Of a DNA stretch of 64,000 nucleotides, positions 46,401 through 57,278 are shown piece by piece (positions within the stretch are counted from its first letter, which is position 1; each line of letters opens with the position of its first letter). The notes beneath the pieces are model-generated. The model saw nothing but the letters and a program-made list of their open reading frames with translations. It did not search any database and was not told where the DNA came from. A program made the position numbers and the translations under genes. Source of the DNA: Asterochloris sp. CNOR1. Lineage: Eukaryota; Chlorophyta; Trebouxiophyceae; Trebouxiales; Trebouxiaceae. The stretch lies in assembly GCA_963969365.1 (NCBI GenBank), contig OZ017746.1, positions 2,170,001 to 2,234,000 on the forward strand, in the 5' to 3' direction.

Positions 46401-49400
46401 AAGTGGCTGAGCTGCGCAACACTGGCAGGGCGCAAGGCAGCGGCAGGAGCGTGCGCCGGCAGCGAAAAGTGCTTGTGGCCGTCAAGCACATGAAGCAGGA
46501 CGAGATGTCCAGCTTTGAGGACTGTGCGGAGTTTGACGACGAGTGTGCCCTCCTGCGCAAGCTGTGCCACAGGTGCACCCCACCCCAAGAAGCAGCAGGC
46601 CTGCATTCATGCATCTGCACATGCATGACTCATTGCTGGCACACTGTCCCTCCTGGGGAAGCAACAGCATAGCAGCTGCAGCTCCAAGCAGACCTTGCCT
46701 GCATGGCAAGGCCCAGTGATCAACCCTCTCCAGTCTGCGGCCTGCTCAGGCTGGACTTCCCTTTGCCTGGCCCCACCATCAGACTCTGAAAGAGGCAACC
46801 GCAGTCAGGGGGCTTTTGCAGCCAGAGAAGGGTCCCCTCCTGCCCTGTCCCTGCAGGCACATTGCCCGCTACATCGGGCACAGCGAGGGGTGTGAACCAG
46901 AGGAGGACATCATGGCAACCCTGGGAACCAGCTTGAAGGCTCGCTTCCTCGTCCAGGAGTACATTGACTGTGGCAGTCTGAAGGACCTGGCGCTGAGGCA
47001 GGCAAGCTGATGGGAGCAGGCATTCACATGCATGCTGCATTCAGACAGATCGCCATGTTGTAAGGCAAGAGTCCTAGCATCTTCATGCGGATTCTTGGGC
47101 AGCGTTGCTGGCCAGCTGGCCTGTGGGATGCTGCCCTTACAGTGGCTACTCTGGAGGACAAGGCCAGCAGCTTGGGGTGCTTGCACTTCGCCGCCTGCAT
47201 GCCGCACCTGACCTCTCGTGTCCCCAACGTCGCTGCTTCAGTCCTCTCTCCAGGTGTGATGCTCCAGACCGACACGTTGCTGCCCCTGGTGCAGATGATG
47301 GAGCCCCACAAGAAGAAGTGGAGCGACACAGAGGCGGTGCAGTGGTGCCTGCAGCTGGCCAAGGCGGTGGCCTACCTCCACTCCCGCAGCCCCCTGGTCA
47401 TCCATCGGGACCTCAAGCTGGAGAATGTGTTGCTGCGATGTGAGGCCGAATGGCTGCAACAGGCTGTCGGGCAGGCACAGCTGCACTTGACTTCATGTTA
47501 ACGTGCTCAGGCTTGCAGGAGTGCTGAGCAGGCACACGAGCACCTGCTCTGGCCGCAAGCGCCAGGCTGGCTGTGATAGGGTCTGGTAGGCAGCTTGGAG
47601 GATGTGCTCCTGCGGGCTGTGCTCACCAGGCGAAGTTGCACCATGCTGTCTGCTTGCTGCAGCTGACTGTGGGCTCGTGTGCGCACCAGCAGCCAGTTTG
47701 TGCCTGTTCCTGCTTTGTCTAGCAGGCACGGCTGGAGTCTGCCTGTTGAACCCTGTCAGCACTGCCCGCAATGGTCAGTGCTACGACTCGTCTGCAAGCA
47801 CCACACCAACCCTGCACGCTGTAGCTCTGCTGACAGGCCACCAGCTCAGCTCCCACTGAGAAGGCTGCTGCTGACTGCCTGCAGCGATGAAGGGCAAGGG
47901 GAGGGAGGCTGTGCTGGTGGATTTCGGGCTGCACACGCTCATCAGGCTGACGCCTGAGGAGCTGAGAGCGCAGCTGAGCAGCAGGCGAGCTGCATGCACC
48001 TGTGTGCACACCTTGGGCTGATGCTATGCCTGTTCATCAGCTAACTGGGGTGACCCCTTGTGGGCTGAGGGCGCAGGCAACCAGCAGTGGAAGGCTGCAT
48101 TCTGCAGATGCCTGCGCTTGTTACCAAGCACGTGGTTGCGTGGCAACCAGCTGGCTGAGTATGTTTCAGCAGCCGCTGAAGCGTCCAGAGCAGCAGCTGA
48201 CGCCTGTCACCTACAAAACAGTTGCGACGTGGCAAGCATATGGTTTCAGCTGACCTGTCTGGAGCATACCACACTCATGAGTCAGTGATGGCGCTGCAGG
48301 ACAAGGAGCAGCCTGGGCGACTCGCGCAAGGTGAAGGACACGAGCAACCAGCTCAGCAGAGCGCTGACCCACATGCGATCCCAGGGGTCAGAGATCACCA
48401 ACATGCGGACCATCATGGCTGACATGACGGCCCAGCCGCTGGCCCCAGGTGGGACCTGGGCTGCGCCTGCCATTGAAGTCAAGATGCAGCCCGCCTGTGC
48501 ATGCATGGCACAAAGTGCTCAGACACAGATGCTGATCAGTGGGGGGATGCCGAGCCTCCAGGCAGCAAAGCTGGGGCCCCCTGGATTGGACGACAGTGAT
48601 GGCTGCATGACTCACTGATGATGTGGCGGTCGATGCTGCTGAGCCGTGTGCAGAAGAGCAAAGTATCAGTTGCCAGCAAAGCAATGCTCTAATCTTGCAA
48701 GCCTGCCTGCTGCGCTGCACAGCTCACCTCGTCATTGGCAGCATACGCATCTGCCACGCTGCAGAGGAGCTGGCAGGCGGTCAGCAGCAAGGCAGGGTCA
48801 TGGCTTTGCACCCCTCCTGGCCGCTGAACAGGCGCGGCGATCGGCAGCAGGGTGGGCCCCTGCACAGCGGTGACAGCTCAGCGCGAGGCCACAAGAGATG
48901 CGCCCCTGCGCGTCAGCCGGAGTTGCCCCACAAGTCGCCCTGCTCTCGCATGCTGGTGAGCTCCCTCCTGCAGGCTGAGGGCAGCTAAACTGCTGCAGCC
49001 CAAGTATCATGCACTTGATGACCTTGCCCCTGACAATTTGCTGCCTTTGGGACTGATACATCTGCTGCTGAAACTGCTGCAGCCTGGCCACAGAGAGGCT
49101 GCCATGCATTGACTGTGAGCTGCCTCAGTGACTAGCAAAGGACCTGAGCCTCCCAAGTTGTACTGTGACTTACATGTGTGGGTGACTGCTGACTAGGGCA
49201 TGCCTGAGCGCGCACTGGCCTCCTCTTGCAGCGTGTGCTGCGACAGGGCACACAAATGCGGCGTCTTGATGACGCCCAGCACAGGCGCCCTGACAGCCCC
49301 ACTCTATCCGGCAAAGTTGGGCACAACACTGTTCTGCTTCGCAGGCGCCAGACATGACCAGTGTCTACGACTCGGCCACTTCCCGCAGCAAGGCCACGGC

Positions 49401-51366
49401 CCCGGTTCAGCTGTCCACAGTCTACTCTGAGAGCCTGGACAACCTGTTGCCCTCAGCAGAAGCCTTGAACGCTGGCAAGCAGATGTGCTTGAGGACATGG
49501 GGGATGCGAGTCGTCAACTGCAGGCCACTGCATGGGGGGATGTTGCATGCCACTGCACTGCCGCCTGCTGCCTGAGGCCGCCGCCTCATGCCTTTTGCTG
49601 CGCCCCTATGTGCCCTGCCAGCACTCAGGGTTTGACCCTACTGCTGCAGGCCGCCCCATCGGCCCTTCTCCATCAGGCAATCCTAAGCCAATCAATCCCT
49701 TTGAGGCAGCATCTAAAGCAGACCCCCCCAGTGGCTTCTCAACAGCACCAGGGGGCATGTGTGCGCCAGGCAGCATTACAGTGGAGCAGGCGGAGGGGAC
49801 CCTGCGCCCGTCTGCCAGCTTTGATCACCTTGCTTCCCAGCAGCCCCAGGCTTCCTTCAGCGGTGCTTTCTTGCAGCCCGCCCTGAGCGCCAACCCAACC
49901 CAGCGGGAGCAGAGGCAGTGGCAGAGTCAGGTGTGCCCCAAAAGCTGCAGGCTCGCGTACGCTGCTTCTGCTGCCCAGCTTACCCTTCTGCTGCCTGTGC
50001 TGCCTGCCCCTGTGCGGCAGCGGCCGGGACAGCGGGTGAGTGGGCAAGCTCCCGCGTCATCTTGCCCCCAGCCTGGCAGGGTGCAGCGTGATGCAATGTG
50101 TGCATTGACGCTTGCGTCTCGTGCCTGGCCTGCAGGGTAGGGGGTCACCAGCAAAGGGCAGTGGGCTCATGTCCCTGAGCAGCCTGGGCAGCATCAGGTC
50201 TGCGCTGGCAAAGAAACTGAGCTCCCAGGCCTCTGCTGCTGAGCCACCCCGGCTGTTTGATCTGACAGAGAAGACAGGCAAGCCCTGCAGCAGTCCTGCA
50301 TGAAACAGCAACATTATCTGGTTGGGTACTCAGCAAGGACATGCAGCATGCGGGTGCCTAGGCGGCTCGCTGGATCGCAGTGAGTCCCCCTGCCCAGTGC
50401 ACAAGCAGCGGCAGCAACTGCACATCAAGTGTGCCTCAGGCGCATTGACCTCCTAGCTTGACAGCCTGTTTGGCTGCTGTGCTGCCTGCAGGCTCGCTGA
50501 TGTACATGAGCCCTGAGATGCTCGAAGGGCGTCCTTACAATGAGAAGGTGGAGCTGCCTGCAGCAGCGTCAGATCTAGCTGCCCTGAGCAGGATGAGCTT
50601 GCATACCCCGGTGCATCTGGCGCACACACAGCACCAATGCATGCTGTCAGCAGTTGCAAGATGTCAGCACCCTGCTGACGGCATGTGGACGGGTTCAAGC
50701 TGTCATGCATGGGCAGCAGTTGCCTGCTGCACCGCGTGACTGCCCAAGCTGCTGTCTTGGCCCTGCAGGTGGACGTTTTCAGCTTTGCATGCATCATGTA
50801 TGAGCTGTTTGCAAGGACTGTCATGTCCACCACGGTGTCGCCGCTGAGCTTCAATCCCGAGGCATGTGAGCGCTATGCAATGAAGGTGAGCATGAGATGC
50901 AGCCTTAGGCGTAAGGGGCCCTTGAGGCGGTGCAGAGCTGTTCGACTTTGCAACCCACTGGAGCAGCAATGTAGCCTGCATCATGTGAGCGCAGGGGCTC
51001 TGCTCTGTCCTGGGAACCCTCCATGGCCAATTGTGCTGTGACAAGGACAGGTGCTGTCTGCAGGCTGCAGCATCAGGCACGCCCTAGTTGACAATTGTGA
51101 ACCTTGTCTCCTCGCTGCAGGTGGCTGAGGGATGGCGCCCCATACTGCCGGAGCATTGGCCCCCTGGCGTCACAGAGGTCATTCGGGGATGCTGGGAGCA
51201 GCACCCTGCAGACAGGTGGTCGATGGACCAGGTTGTCCAGAAGCTGGAGGCTCTGCAGCAGGATGACACCTCCATGCAGAAGGCAGCAGGCGGCAGTCGC
51301 AAGGTGGCTGCACCTGCCGGCACTATTGAGGCTGCCAGCTGCAACTGCGGCTGCGTGGTCATGTGA
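43496..51366 (+). CDS. Receptor-like TKL-type protein kinase with CaaX box
   Basis: The ATG at 43496 gives a signal peptide (MSRGFHALVLLAAMS, joining in phase 1 to GSGLAQSS). An extracellular-looking region with Asn-X-Ser/Thr sites follows (NDTS, NATM, NGTT). A hydrophobic segment (HFCLTLLLNSVALLFVYQLG, about 45640-45710) probably crosses the membrane. The kinase has the Gly loop LGEGAFSL, VAVKHMK with the ATP-binding Lys, VQEYIDCGSLKDL, catalytic HRDLKLENVLL, and VLVDFGLHTL (DFG). About 270 residues of Ser/Pro-rich insert follow before SLMYMSPEMLEGRPYNEKVD and the end of the C-lobe (RGCWEQHPADRWSMD). The last residues are CNCGCVVM, a CaaX prenylation motif with adjacent Cys that could be palmitoylated. 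At least three introns have GC donors. Exons between 45420 and 45900 are uncertain, and two adjacent genes cannot be excluded. Confidence 0.75.
47415..47624 (+). repeat. Copy of the catalytic-loop exon end
   Basis: The junction encoding LENVLLR (47415-47457) recurs at about 47592-47624 (GGAGGATGTGCTCCTGCG) in the following intron at about 80 percent identity. Confidence 0.7.
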
Positions 51367-52022
51367 AAGCAAGCCCTCAGAATGAGTAAGAACCAGGCAG
51401 CACATTCCACGTATGAGCAGGGGCAGCTGAGCCGCCCCTGCAGCTAAAGTCAACTCCTCCCACATGCATCTTTTCTGCAGGTTCCCTGCTAGCAATGCTG
51501 ATGCAGCAGGTTGCCCTGCCACAAGCAATGATTGCCTCAAAGTATCATGCTCTTTTCCTCGCCCAACAAGCACATCCAGGCGCCTTGCATTTCGTTATCC
51601 TTTTGCCTTTCAGGGGGTAATGCAAGCAGATCTGTCCTCAAAGGATGACTCTTGGCCATTACCAACATGGATGCTAATAACCAATTTTGTTCTGTTGAAA
51701 TCGTCAAACAAGAATTGCTGAGAATGCCTTGGTCTGTCACCTATGCGATACCTCGCAGCTGCTCTCAAAGCACATGAAATCATCATACCATTCTCACTTT
51801 GCAGTCAGCTAATGCTCTGAGTCACACAAGGGTGGGGATGTGAAGCATAAATGTGGTCACAACATGAGGTGCTGGCGCATCACAGGTGGGGCAGCCTGCT
51901 TAGCGGGAAGGCCAGCAGCGGCCTTGCGATTCACAGCCACCACTACAAATGAACTGAGAGTAATGAACTCAGGCTGATATGGACGTGTCAATTGTAGTCC
52001 GCCCTCCCGATGTGTGTGCTCA
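51367..52022. other. Intergenic region between convergent genes
   Basis: Kinase 3' end (plus) and 3' end of the plastid membrane protein gene (minus). The middle (51590-51850) is more AT-rich. A spurious open stretch at 51464-51721 has no splice or family support. I see no repeat or RNA gene here. Confidence 0.5.
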
Positions 52023-55000
52023 TCATTTTCGTACTCTCGAATTTGCCTCCAGCTGGTTGTTGAGCGTTTGCATAGCAGCAGTTGGGTCAAAGCCCAGCAT
52101 CTCAGCCACCAGGTGTGCTGTGCTCTGCTCGAAGGCGCCATAGGAGAGGAAGATGGCCTGCAGGTGCAGCCACACATTGGGGAGCTGAGATGCCATGCAC
52201 GTGTGCCTGCCTGCATGCTTCCAGGAACCCAGGGAGTCTGTGCAGAGACAGAAGCATGCCATGCAGTGTAAGGCACTGCAGCCGAGCAGCTCTGCTGCAG
52301 AGTGTCGTGCTGGCCATCTTGCGTATGTGGTCGGGAGGCCACTGCAGGATGACAGCCATGCAGAGACCCTGGCACGGTGCATGAGCAGCACAAAAGTAAC
52401 GCGGCTCTGCGCAACGAGCTTCTTTTGGCTGGCAATCATGAGCTTTTCCAGACATTTCAGCCACACAGCAACAGCTCAACCCACTCAGACCAGATGACCA
52501 GGTACGCCCACCTCCCTCTCCTCTTGTGTGGTGGACTGTTGCAGGCTGGCGGCCATGAGCTCCATCTGGGCCGCCCCACTGGGGATGGGGAAGCGGTCCA
52601 AGATGCTGGCAGCGCTCAGCAGCAGCTCCATGATGCGCTCGCTGTGTTCCAGGCTGTGGGTGCCCCGGTACAGGCGCCAGGCAGCTGAGGCGTCCACCAG
52701 CGTCGCTCGCAGCTTTGCAGCCACGCCCGACACAGCCATGTTGGCTGCCTTGTCATCTGGGATGCCTGCGGGGCAGGCAGAAAAGGTCTCAGGAACCAGA
52801 CTGCTCGTTCATTGCTTTGGGCACGTGACTGCCCAAGAGCAGCATCTCATAAGTAAGACACAGCAGCCTGACTCCTGAAGACCTGAGTCTTGCTATGGGG
52901 CTTTGCAGGCCTCCTTCCCCTGCCCCGGCACGCTGGAGTGGTACAGTGCACTGCATCACCCTGTACCCTGCAGGCCTGAACACTCACCCAGCGCCAGACC
53001 AGCCACCACTGGGGCGCCTGCCCGCCCAGGACACGCATCTGAAACAGCAACAGAGCAGCCTGGCTCCTGAAACCCTGACTCTTCAGCCCTGCCGGGTTGC
53101 AGAAGCACGATCCCAGTGCCTCCAGCAGTGTGCCTGGCAGTGCACTCCCCTGTGTGCCCCAGTTCCCTCACCCAGGTCCTGCGCCAGCCCAGCCACAAAC
53201 CGCTGGGGCACCTCCCCGCCCAGACCAGGCCTCTCATCGCAGCAGGCAGCCAGGGCTGCCTCCACAGCGGCCCGAAACATCTCGTCGCGCCCCCGCTCGG
53301 TCTGGGGCTTGACCTGGACGCCTGAGCTGCCGCAGGCCTGGCGCAGCTGCACCAGGGCAGAGGTGGGGTAGTCCTTCCCGCGCAGCAGCTTGTTGTTCTC
53401 CAGCTCGCGCAGGACCTCTGTGGCCTCGCTCAGGGCCTGCAGCAGGAGCCACGAGGGCAGTAGGGTGGACATGGGAACAGAAAGGCGCGCCAGGCTCCCG
53501 TTGGTGGGTCATGCCTGGACATCCACCAGACATTGCAGCAGCTCCTGCAGGACCTCTATGGCCATGCTGAGGGCTGTCTTGCCACTGTGCGGGCGATGAT
53601 CTTCTTTGATCAGTCAATGGAAAGACAGTGGCCCAGCACAAGTTGCTTCGAGGCCTTCAGGGACCACCAACTGAGGCACTGCCTGCACCACCAGTTCCGG
53701 CATGACAGCAATGCCGCCTGCAGACGTCCAGGGCCGGCCTAGCGCTGTGTGCAGGCCGGACAGGCAGCCTCTCTGCTGTGGTCCCCTGCCTGACTGGGCG
53801 GCCCCCATGTGCGCCTCGCTGAGTACCCCAGCCCCCCTAATGCCGGCTCCCTTACCCAGATAGACTGCGCTGTATGGCTAAGAGGCAGGTCAGGCATGCC
53901 TTCAGCTGCCAATGAACTGCTGACTCAGCTCTGCAGGCCTCCTGCCCCACCTGCTGCTTGTACTTGGCATCGGTGAAGATGCTGGGGGGTGAGTCCCACC
54001 AATCGGGGATCCGATCTCCCTGTTGTTGCTGGGGCTGCCTGCTAGACGACGCAGTTGCTGGTGCAGAGACAGCTTTGGCAGGGAGGCCGCTGGTTGTGGC
54101 CGACGTGGAGGAGCCCGGCGGGGTGGCTCTTCCAGGTGTGGGGGGCGCTGATGCCGTTGGGGCATCTGACACAAACACCTGCAGGCACGGGCGTGGGCAG
54201 TGAGGGCTCTCATGGCTGGTGAGCTGCAGGCTTGGTGGGATGGCATTTGGAGCAGCACAGTGCCAAGCTGCACAGAGGTGGTGATGCTGGCAAGGGGCCA
54301 GTGAGTTGAGCAATGCAGCAGACCTCTAGCACAGCCTCAACGGCAATGGGCAAGCTGCCAGCTGCCAGAGGTAGGCCACTGCAAAAGAATTGCTGGCCTG
54401 GCCGAAGCCAGTAAACAGCGACACAGTGCGGCGCAGTGCGTCACCAGCCTCTCTGCTGTCGCCCACCTCCTTTCCCCCAAGGCTGCGGTCCCGCACCCAG
54501 CGCCCTCCAGGCGCTCCACGATGCCGCCAGGCCTCCAGGCGCGACATCACCAACTTTTCGAGCAGCCACACCACCATCAGGGCGCTGCCCACCATGACGG
54601 CTGTGCCTGCAGCGCCCCCGAGGCGATCCCTTGCCGAGCGCTGTGCCCCCCAGGCGGCGCCTGCCTGGACCTGCAGCAGGCACTCCGCCTTCAAGGCTGC
54701 CCTGCAGCGCAGTGCTGCCACCAGACACCCAGGAGCTCCCCTGCAGAGCATTTCGACGTTGACATGTCCAAAGCCGCGCAATGCCAGCTTGGGCTGTGGA
54801 CTCCAAAACATTGAGGCACCTGCTCCAGGCGTAAGTGTACCTGCTGCTGCTGATGCCGCCGCCTCTGCAGCGTCGCCTGTATCCTTTGCGTGGCAGCCCC
54901 TGCAAGCTGCTGCGCCTCCTCCCAAGCATTGCTGGCCTGCATGCAGGACGGTTGGTCATGGCAGGGGCCAGGCCACTTGATTGGCCCCAGGAGATGTTAG

Positions 55001-55556
55001 CCTGTGTGGGCCTTGCCCTTCACATCATGGAGTCACCTCCTCTTGTGCGTCCTGGACGAGCTGCTCCACTTGTTGATGCTGCTGCTCCTTCTTGTTCTGC
55101 AGCGGGAGGAGCTGGTGACGAAGGATGCCAGCTTGCAGTGCATCAGCTTGAGGTGTCATGGGCACAGGCCAGTCCCTGCCCGTATCGCCTTGCAAGGCGC
55201 ACCTTGTGCGAGGGCAGCTTGGCGCTGCCACGCCGCCGCATCTTGCTACGAAAATGCCTGCGAGGGTCCCAGGCATCAATGCGTGCCTGAGCTGGTGCAG
55301 AGCAAACCAGGCTGGCTGCCGTGGTCATTAGAAAGGCTTGCAGGCCAAGGCATGCCATCTGCACATGTGCTTGCTGGGCTTTGCCAGCACTTGAGGCGGC
55401 ACCCTCCCTCTCTGGCTGACAACACCTAACAGCAAGATGGGCAGCATGTTGATGCGATCTGACAAGAACCAAATGTTGTTCTGCAACAGAGGCGCCCCCA
55501 GCGAGCAAGATGCGGGGCTGCATGGCCAGACGAGACGATGAGAGATGTGGTACCAA
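52023..55556 (-). CDS. Probable plastid membrane protein conserved in plants, function unknown
   Basis: The ATG at 55556 opens a Ser/Ala/Arg-rich, acid-poor N-terminus like a chloroplast transit peptide. A second hydrophobic stretch ends in AxA (LVCSAPAQA) before RIDAWDPRRHF, suggestive of thylakoid or envelope targeting. Later exons give a coiled segment (QRIQATLQRRRHQQQQ), a membrane span (GTAVMVGSALMVVWLLEKLV), and IPDWWDSPPSIFTDAKYKQQ. They continue with ALVQLRQACGSSGVQVK, RDEMFRAAVEAAL, VPQRFVAGLAQDLG, RIMELLLSAASILDRFPIPS and GAAQMELMAASLQQ, ending MQTLNNQLEANSRVRK, stop at 52023. The order and wording of the IPDWW...VQLRQxCxxSGVxV...F(I/V)AGLA blocks match my memory of an uncharacterised land-plant chloroplast protein. 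No enzymatic motif is visible. Confidence 0.7.
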
Positions 55557-55619
55557 AGTTCCAAGAAACGCCTGTTAGACCTATTTTTGTATCTTCTCTG
55601 CTCAAAGCAGTAGGGCTCT
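55557..55619. promoter_or_regulatory. Very short divergent promoter region
   Basis: Only 63 bases separate the proposed start codons of the plastid membrane protein (minus) and the rhodanese (plus), both apparently plastid-targeted. If both starts are right, the 5' UTRs overlap and one bidirectional promoter must serve both. Confidence 0.35.
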
Positions 55620-57030
55620 ATGAACATGCATTTGAGAACAACACCATGTTCATTGGTGCATCTTGCCAAGCCTCCTGCACTCCCTGCGAGACGCATCAGA
55701 ACGCATGCACAGCAGGACGTCAAGGAAAAACCAGCCTCTGAGGCAGGCAACGCAGCTTTTAGATGGAATCCTGCGCAGCAAAGATGGGAAAAGAAGGAGG
55801 GTGCTCTGGCAGAGGGAGCAGATGTATGGGTGAAGCCTCTGGTATGTGGAGCCATGCACATGCCTGCAGCTTGCCTGAAGCCAATTGGCCAACCTGGTGG
55901 CATTGCGGCTGCAAGGTCGGCAGCCAATACCTTGTCTGGCCCGTTATTCACAAGACCCTGGTGGACCGTGGCCTGAATTCTATTCCTCCTGCAGAGGTAA
56001 GCGTCCTTTACTGCCCAGTCACAGTGAGGAGCATGCCTGCAAAGCTGCAGGACTCTCTCTCCCCTGCGAGAGTCAGGTGGCCAGCAGCTGCCTTGCTCTG
56101 AATCACCCACGCTGCTTGCAGGCCAGGCAGCTGCAGGAGCAGGGCAAGGCTGTCCTGGTGGATGTCAGAGTTGAGAGTAACTTCAACTATGAGCATGCCA
56201 AGGATGCTATCAATGTAGGCCTGTTCAGGCAGGTGCAGGGCAACAGCTTTCTGGAGAATGTAAAGCGCTTTGCCATGGGCTCTCTGGCAATGGAAGCCAC
56301 AGGCAAGCCAAATCTTTTGGCTTTTCCTTTCAGCATGAGAAGCAACTCTGACCCGGTAGCCTAGCATGCTGGTCTTGAGCCATGCCGGCTGGCTGAACGT
56401 GTGCAGAGTGAACTCATGTGAGCATCAATGCTGCAGGAGGCCAAGCATGCCAGTGCCCGGGCCTGCTCCCAGCTGCAGAGAGGCATGTTGCCGGGATGCC
56501 TGCCTTACTTCCTGAGCACAATCTGTTTAGCACGTCATGCAAGGCCACCCAGTGCCTGCTGCAGAACGTAACGATGACTTTCGGCAGGATGCCCTCAACC
56601 AGTTGCCCAAGGACAAGGCGATCATTGTCTATTGTGGCCTGGGCGGCACCATCCAGACAGGCACCAAGCCTGTCAAGCTGTCGGGCAAGACCTTCAAGGA
56701 TGACCCAGACAGGCAGTTTGGCCGCGAGACACGATCCCTGAAGGCCTGCTTCGAGCTCTTTGAGGCAAGTTTGCAGGAACAGTACTTGGGCAGCAGGGTT
56801 GTGGCAGGGCTGGCTGCTGTGCAGTCCCCATGGCTTGCTTTGAGCCGCTTCAGATGAGGTTTGTGATGTTTGAGGTGCATTGGCCAAGCAGCACACCAAT
56901 GCCTGCGCCGATGCTGCATTCTTTGACACTGATGGCGCTGCTGCTGCAGGCTGGTTTCACCAATGTTTTGCACCTAGAGGGCGGCATCAACCAGTGGCGG
57001 CACGATGGCTGCCCTGTTGAAGCCACATAA
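55620..57030 (+). CDS. Rhodanese-like (sulfurtransferase) protein, plastid-targeted
   Basis: Rhodanese domains transfer sulfane sulfur or serve as binding modules. All five exons join in phase: 55620-55841, 55916-55996, 56122-56302, 56565-56764 and 56950-57030, giving 254 residues. The N-terminus (MNMHLRTTPCSLVHLAKPPA) is Arg/Ser-rich and acid-poor, a plausible chloroplast transit peptide. Domain motifs are GKAVLVDVRVESNFNYEHAK, then KDKAIIVYCGLGGT with the active-site Cys, QFGRETRSLKACFELFEAGF, and NVLHLEGGINQWRHDGCPVE. These match plant chloroplast rhodaneses (STR group) as I remember them. The third and fourth introns (56303-56564, 56765-56949) both have GC donors (CAG|GCAAGC, GAG|GCAAGT), yet the joined protein matches the family across both junctions. 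Confidence 0.92.
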
Positions 57031-57205
57031 CGAGTGATGAACATTGACAAAGGTCATGCAGCCAACTTTCAGTGGAGCTGCTGCCTGTGGGCATGGTGAT
57101 GATGCGTGATTTTAACTAGAGTATGAGGGGTGGACCATATACACCTGAATGAACTTGTGGTCTGATTAATAGCATATTCTGACTTCAGATGCATCTCAGC
57201 CTAAA

Positions 57206-57210
57206 TTACA
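57206..57210 (-). terminator. Possible poly(A) signal of VPS37
   Basis: TGTAA on the minus strand, about 70 bases past the VPS37 stop. TGTAA is the usual polyadenylation signal of chlorophyte algae. The match is short, so this is only suggestive. Confidence 0.35.
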
Positions 57211-57278
57211 GCATCCATTTAGGACAGCAAAATGTCGAGAAGGCCCTTACTCTCAGATCATCTGCAGTGGTTTGTTGC

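Noticed and set aside
51464-51721. Open stretch after the kinase as an extra terminal exon
   Set aside because: The kinase already ends in a plausible CaaX box with a stop at 51366, and this stretch has no coding bias or match.
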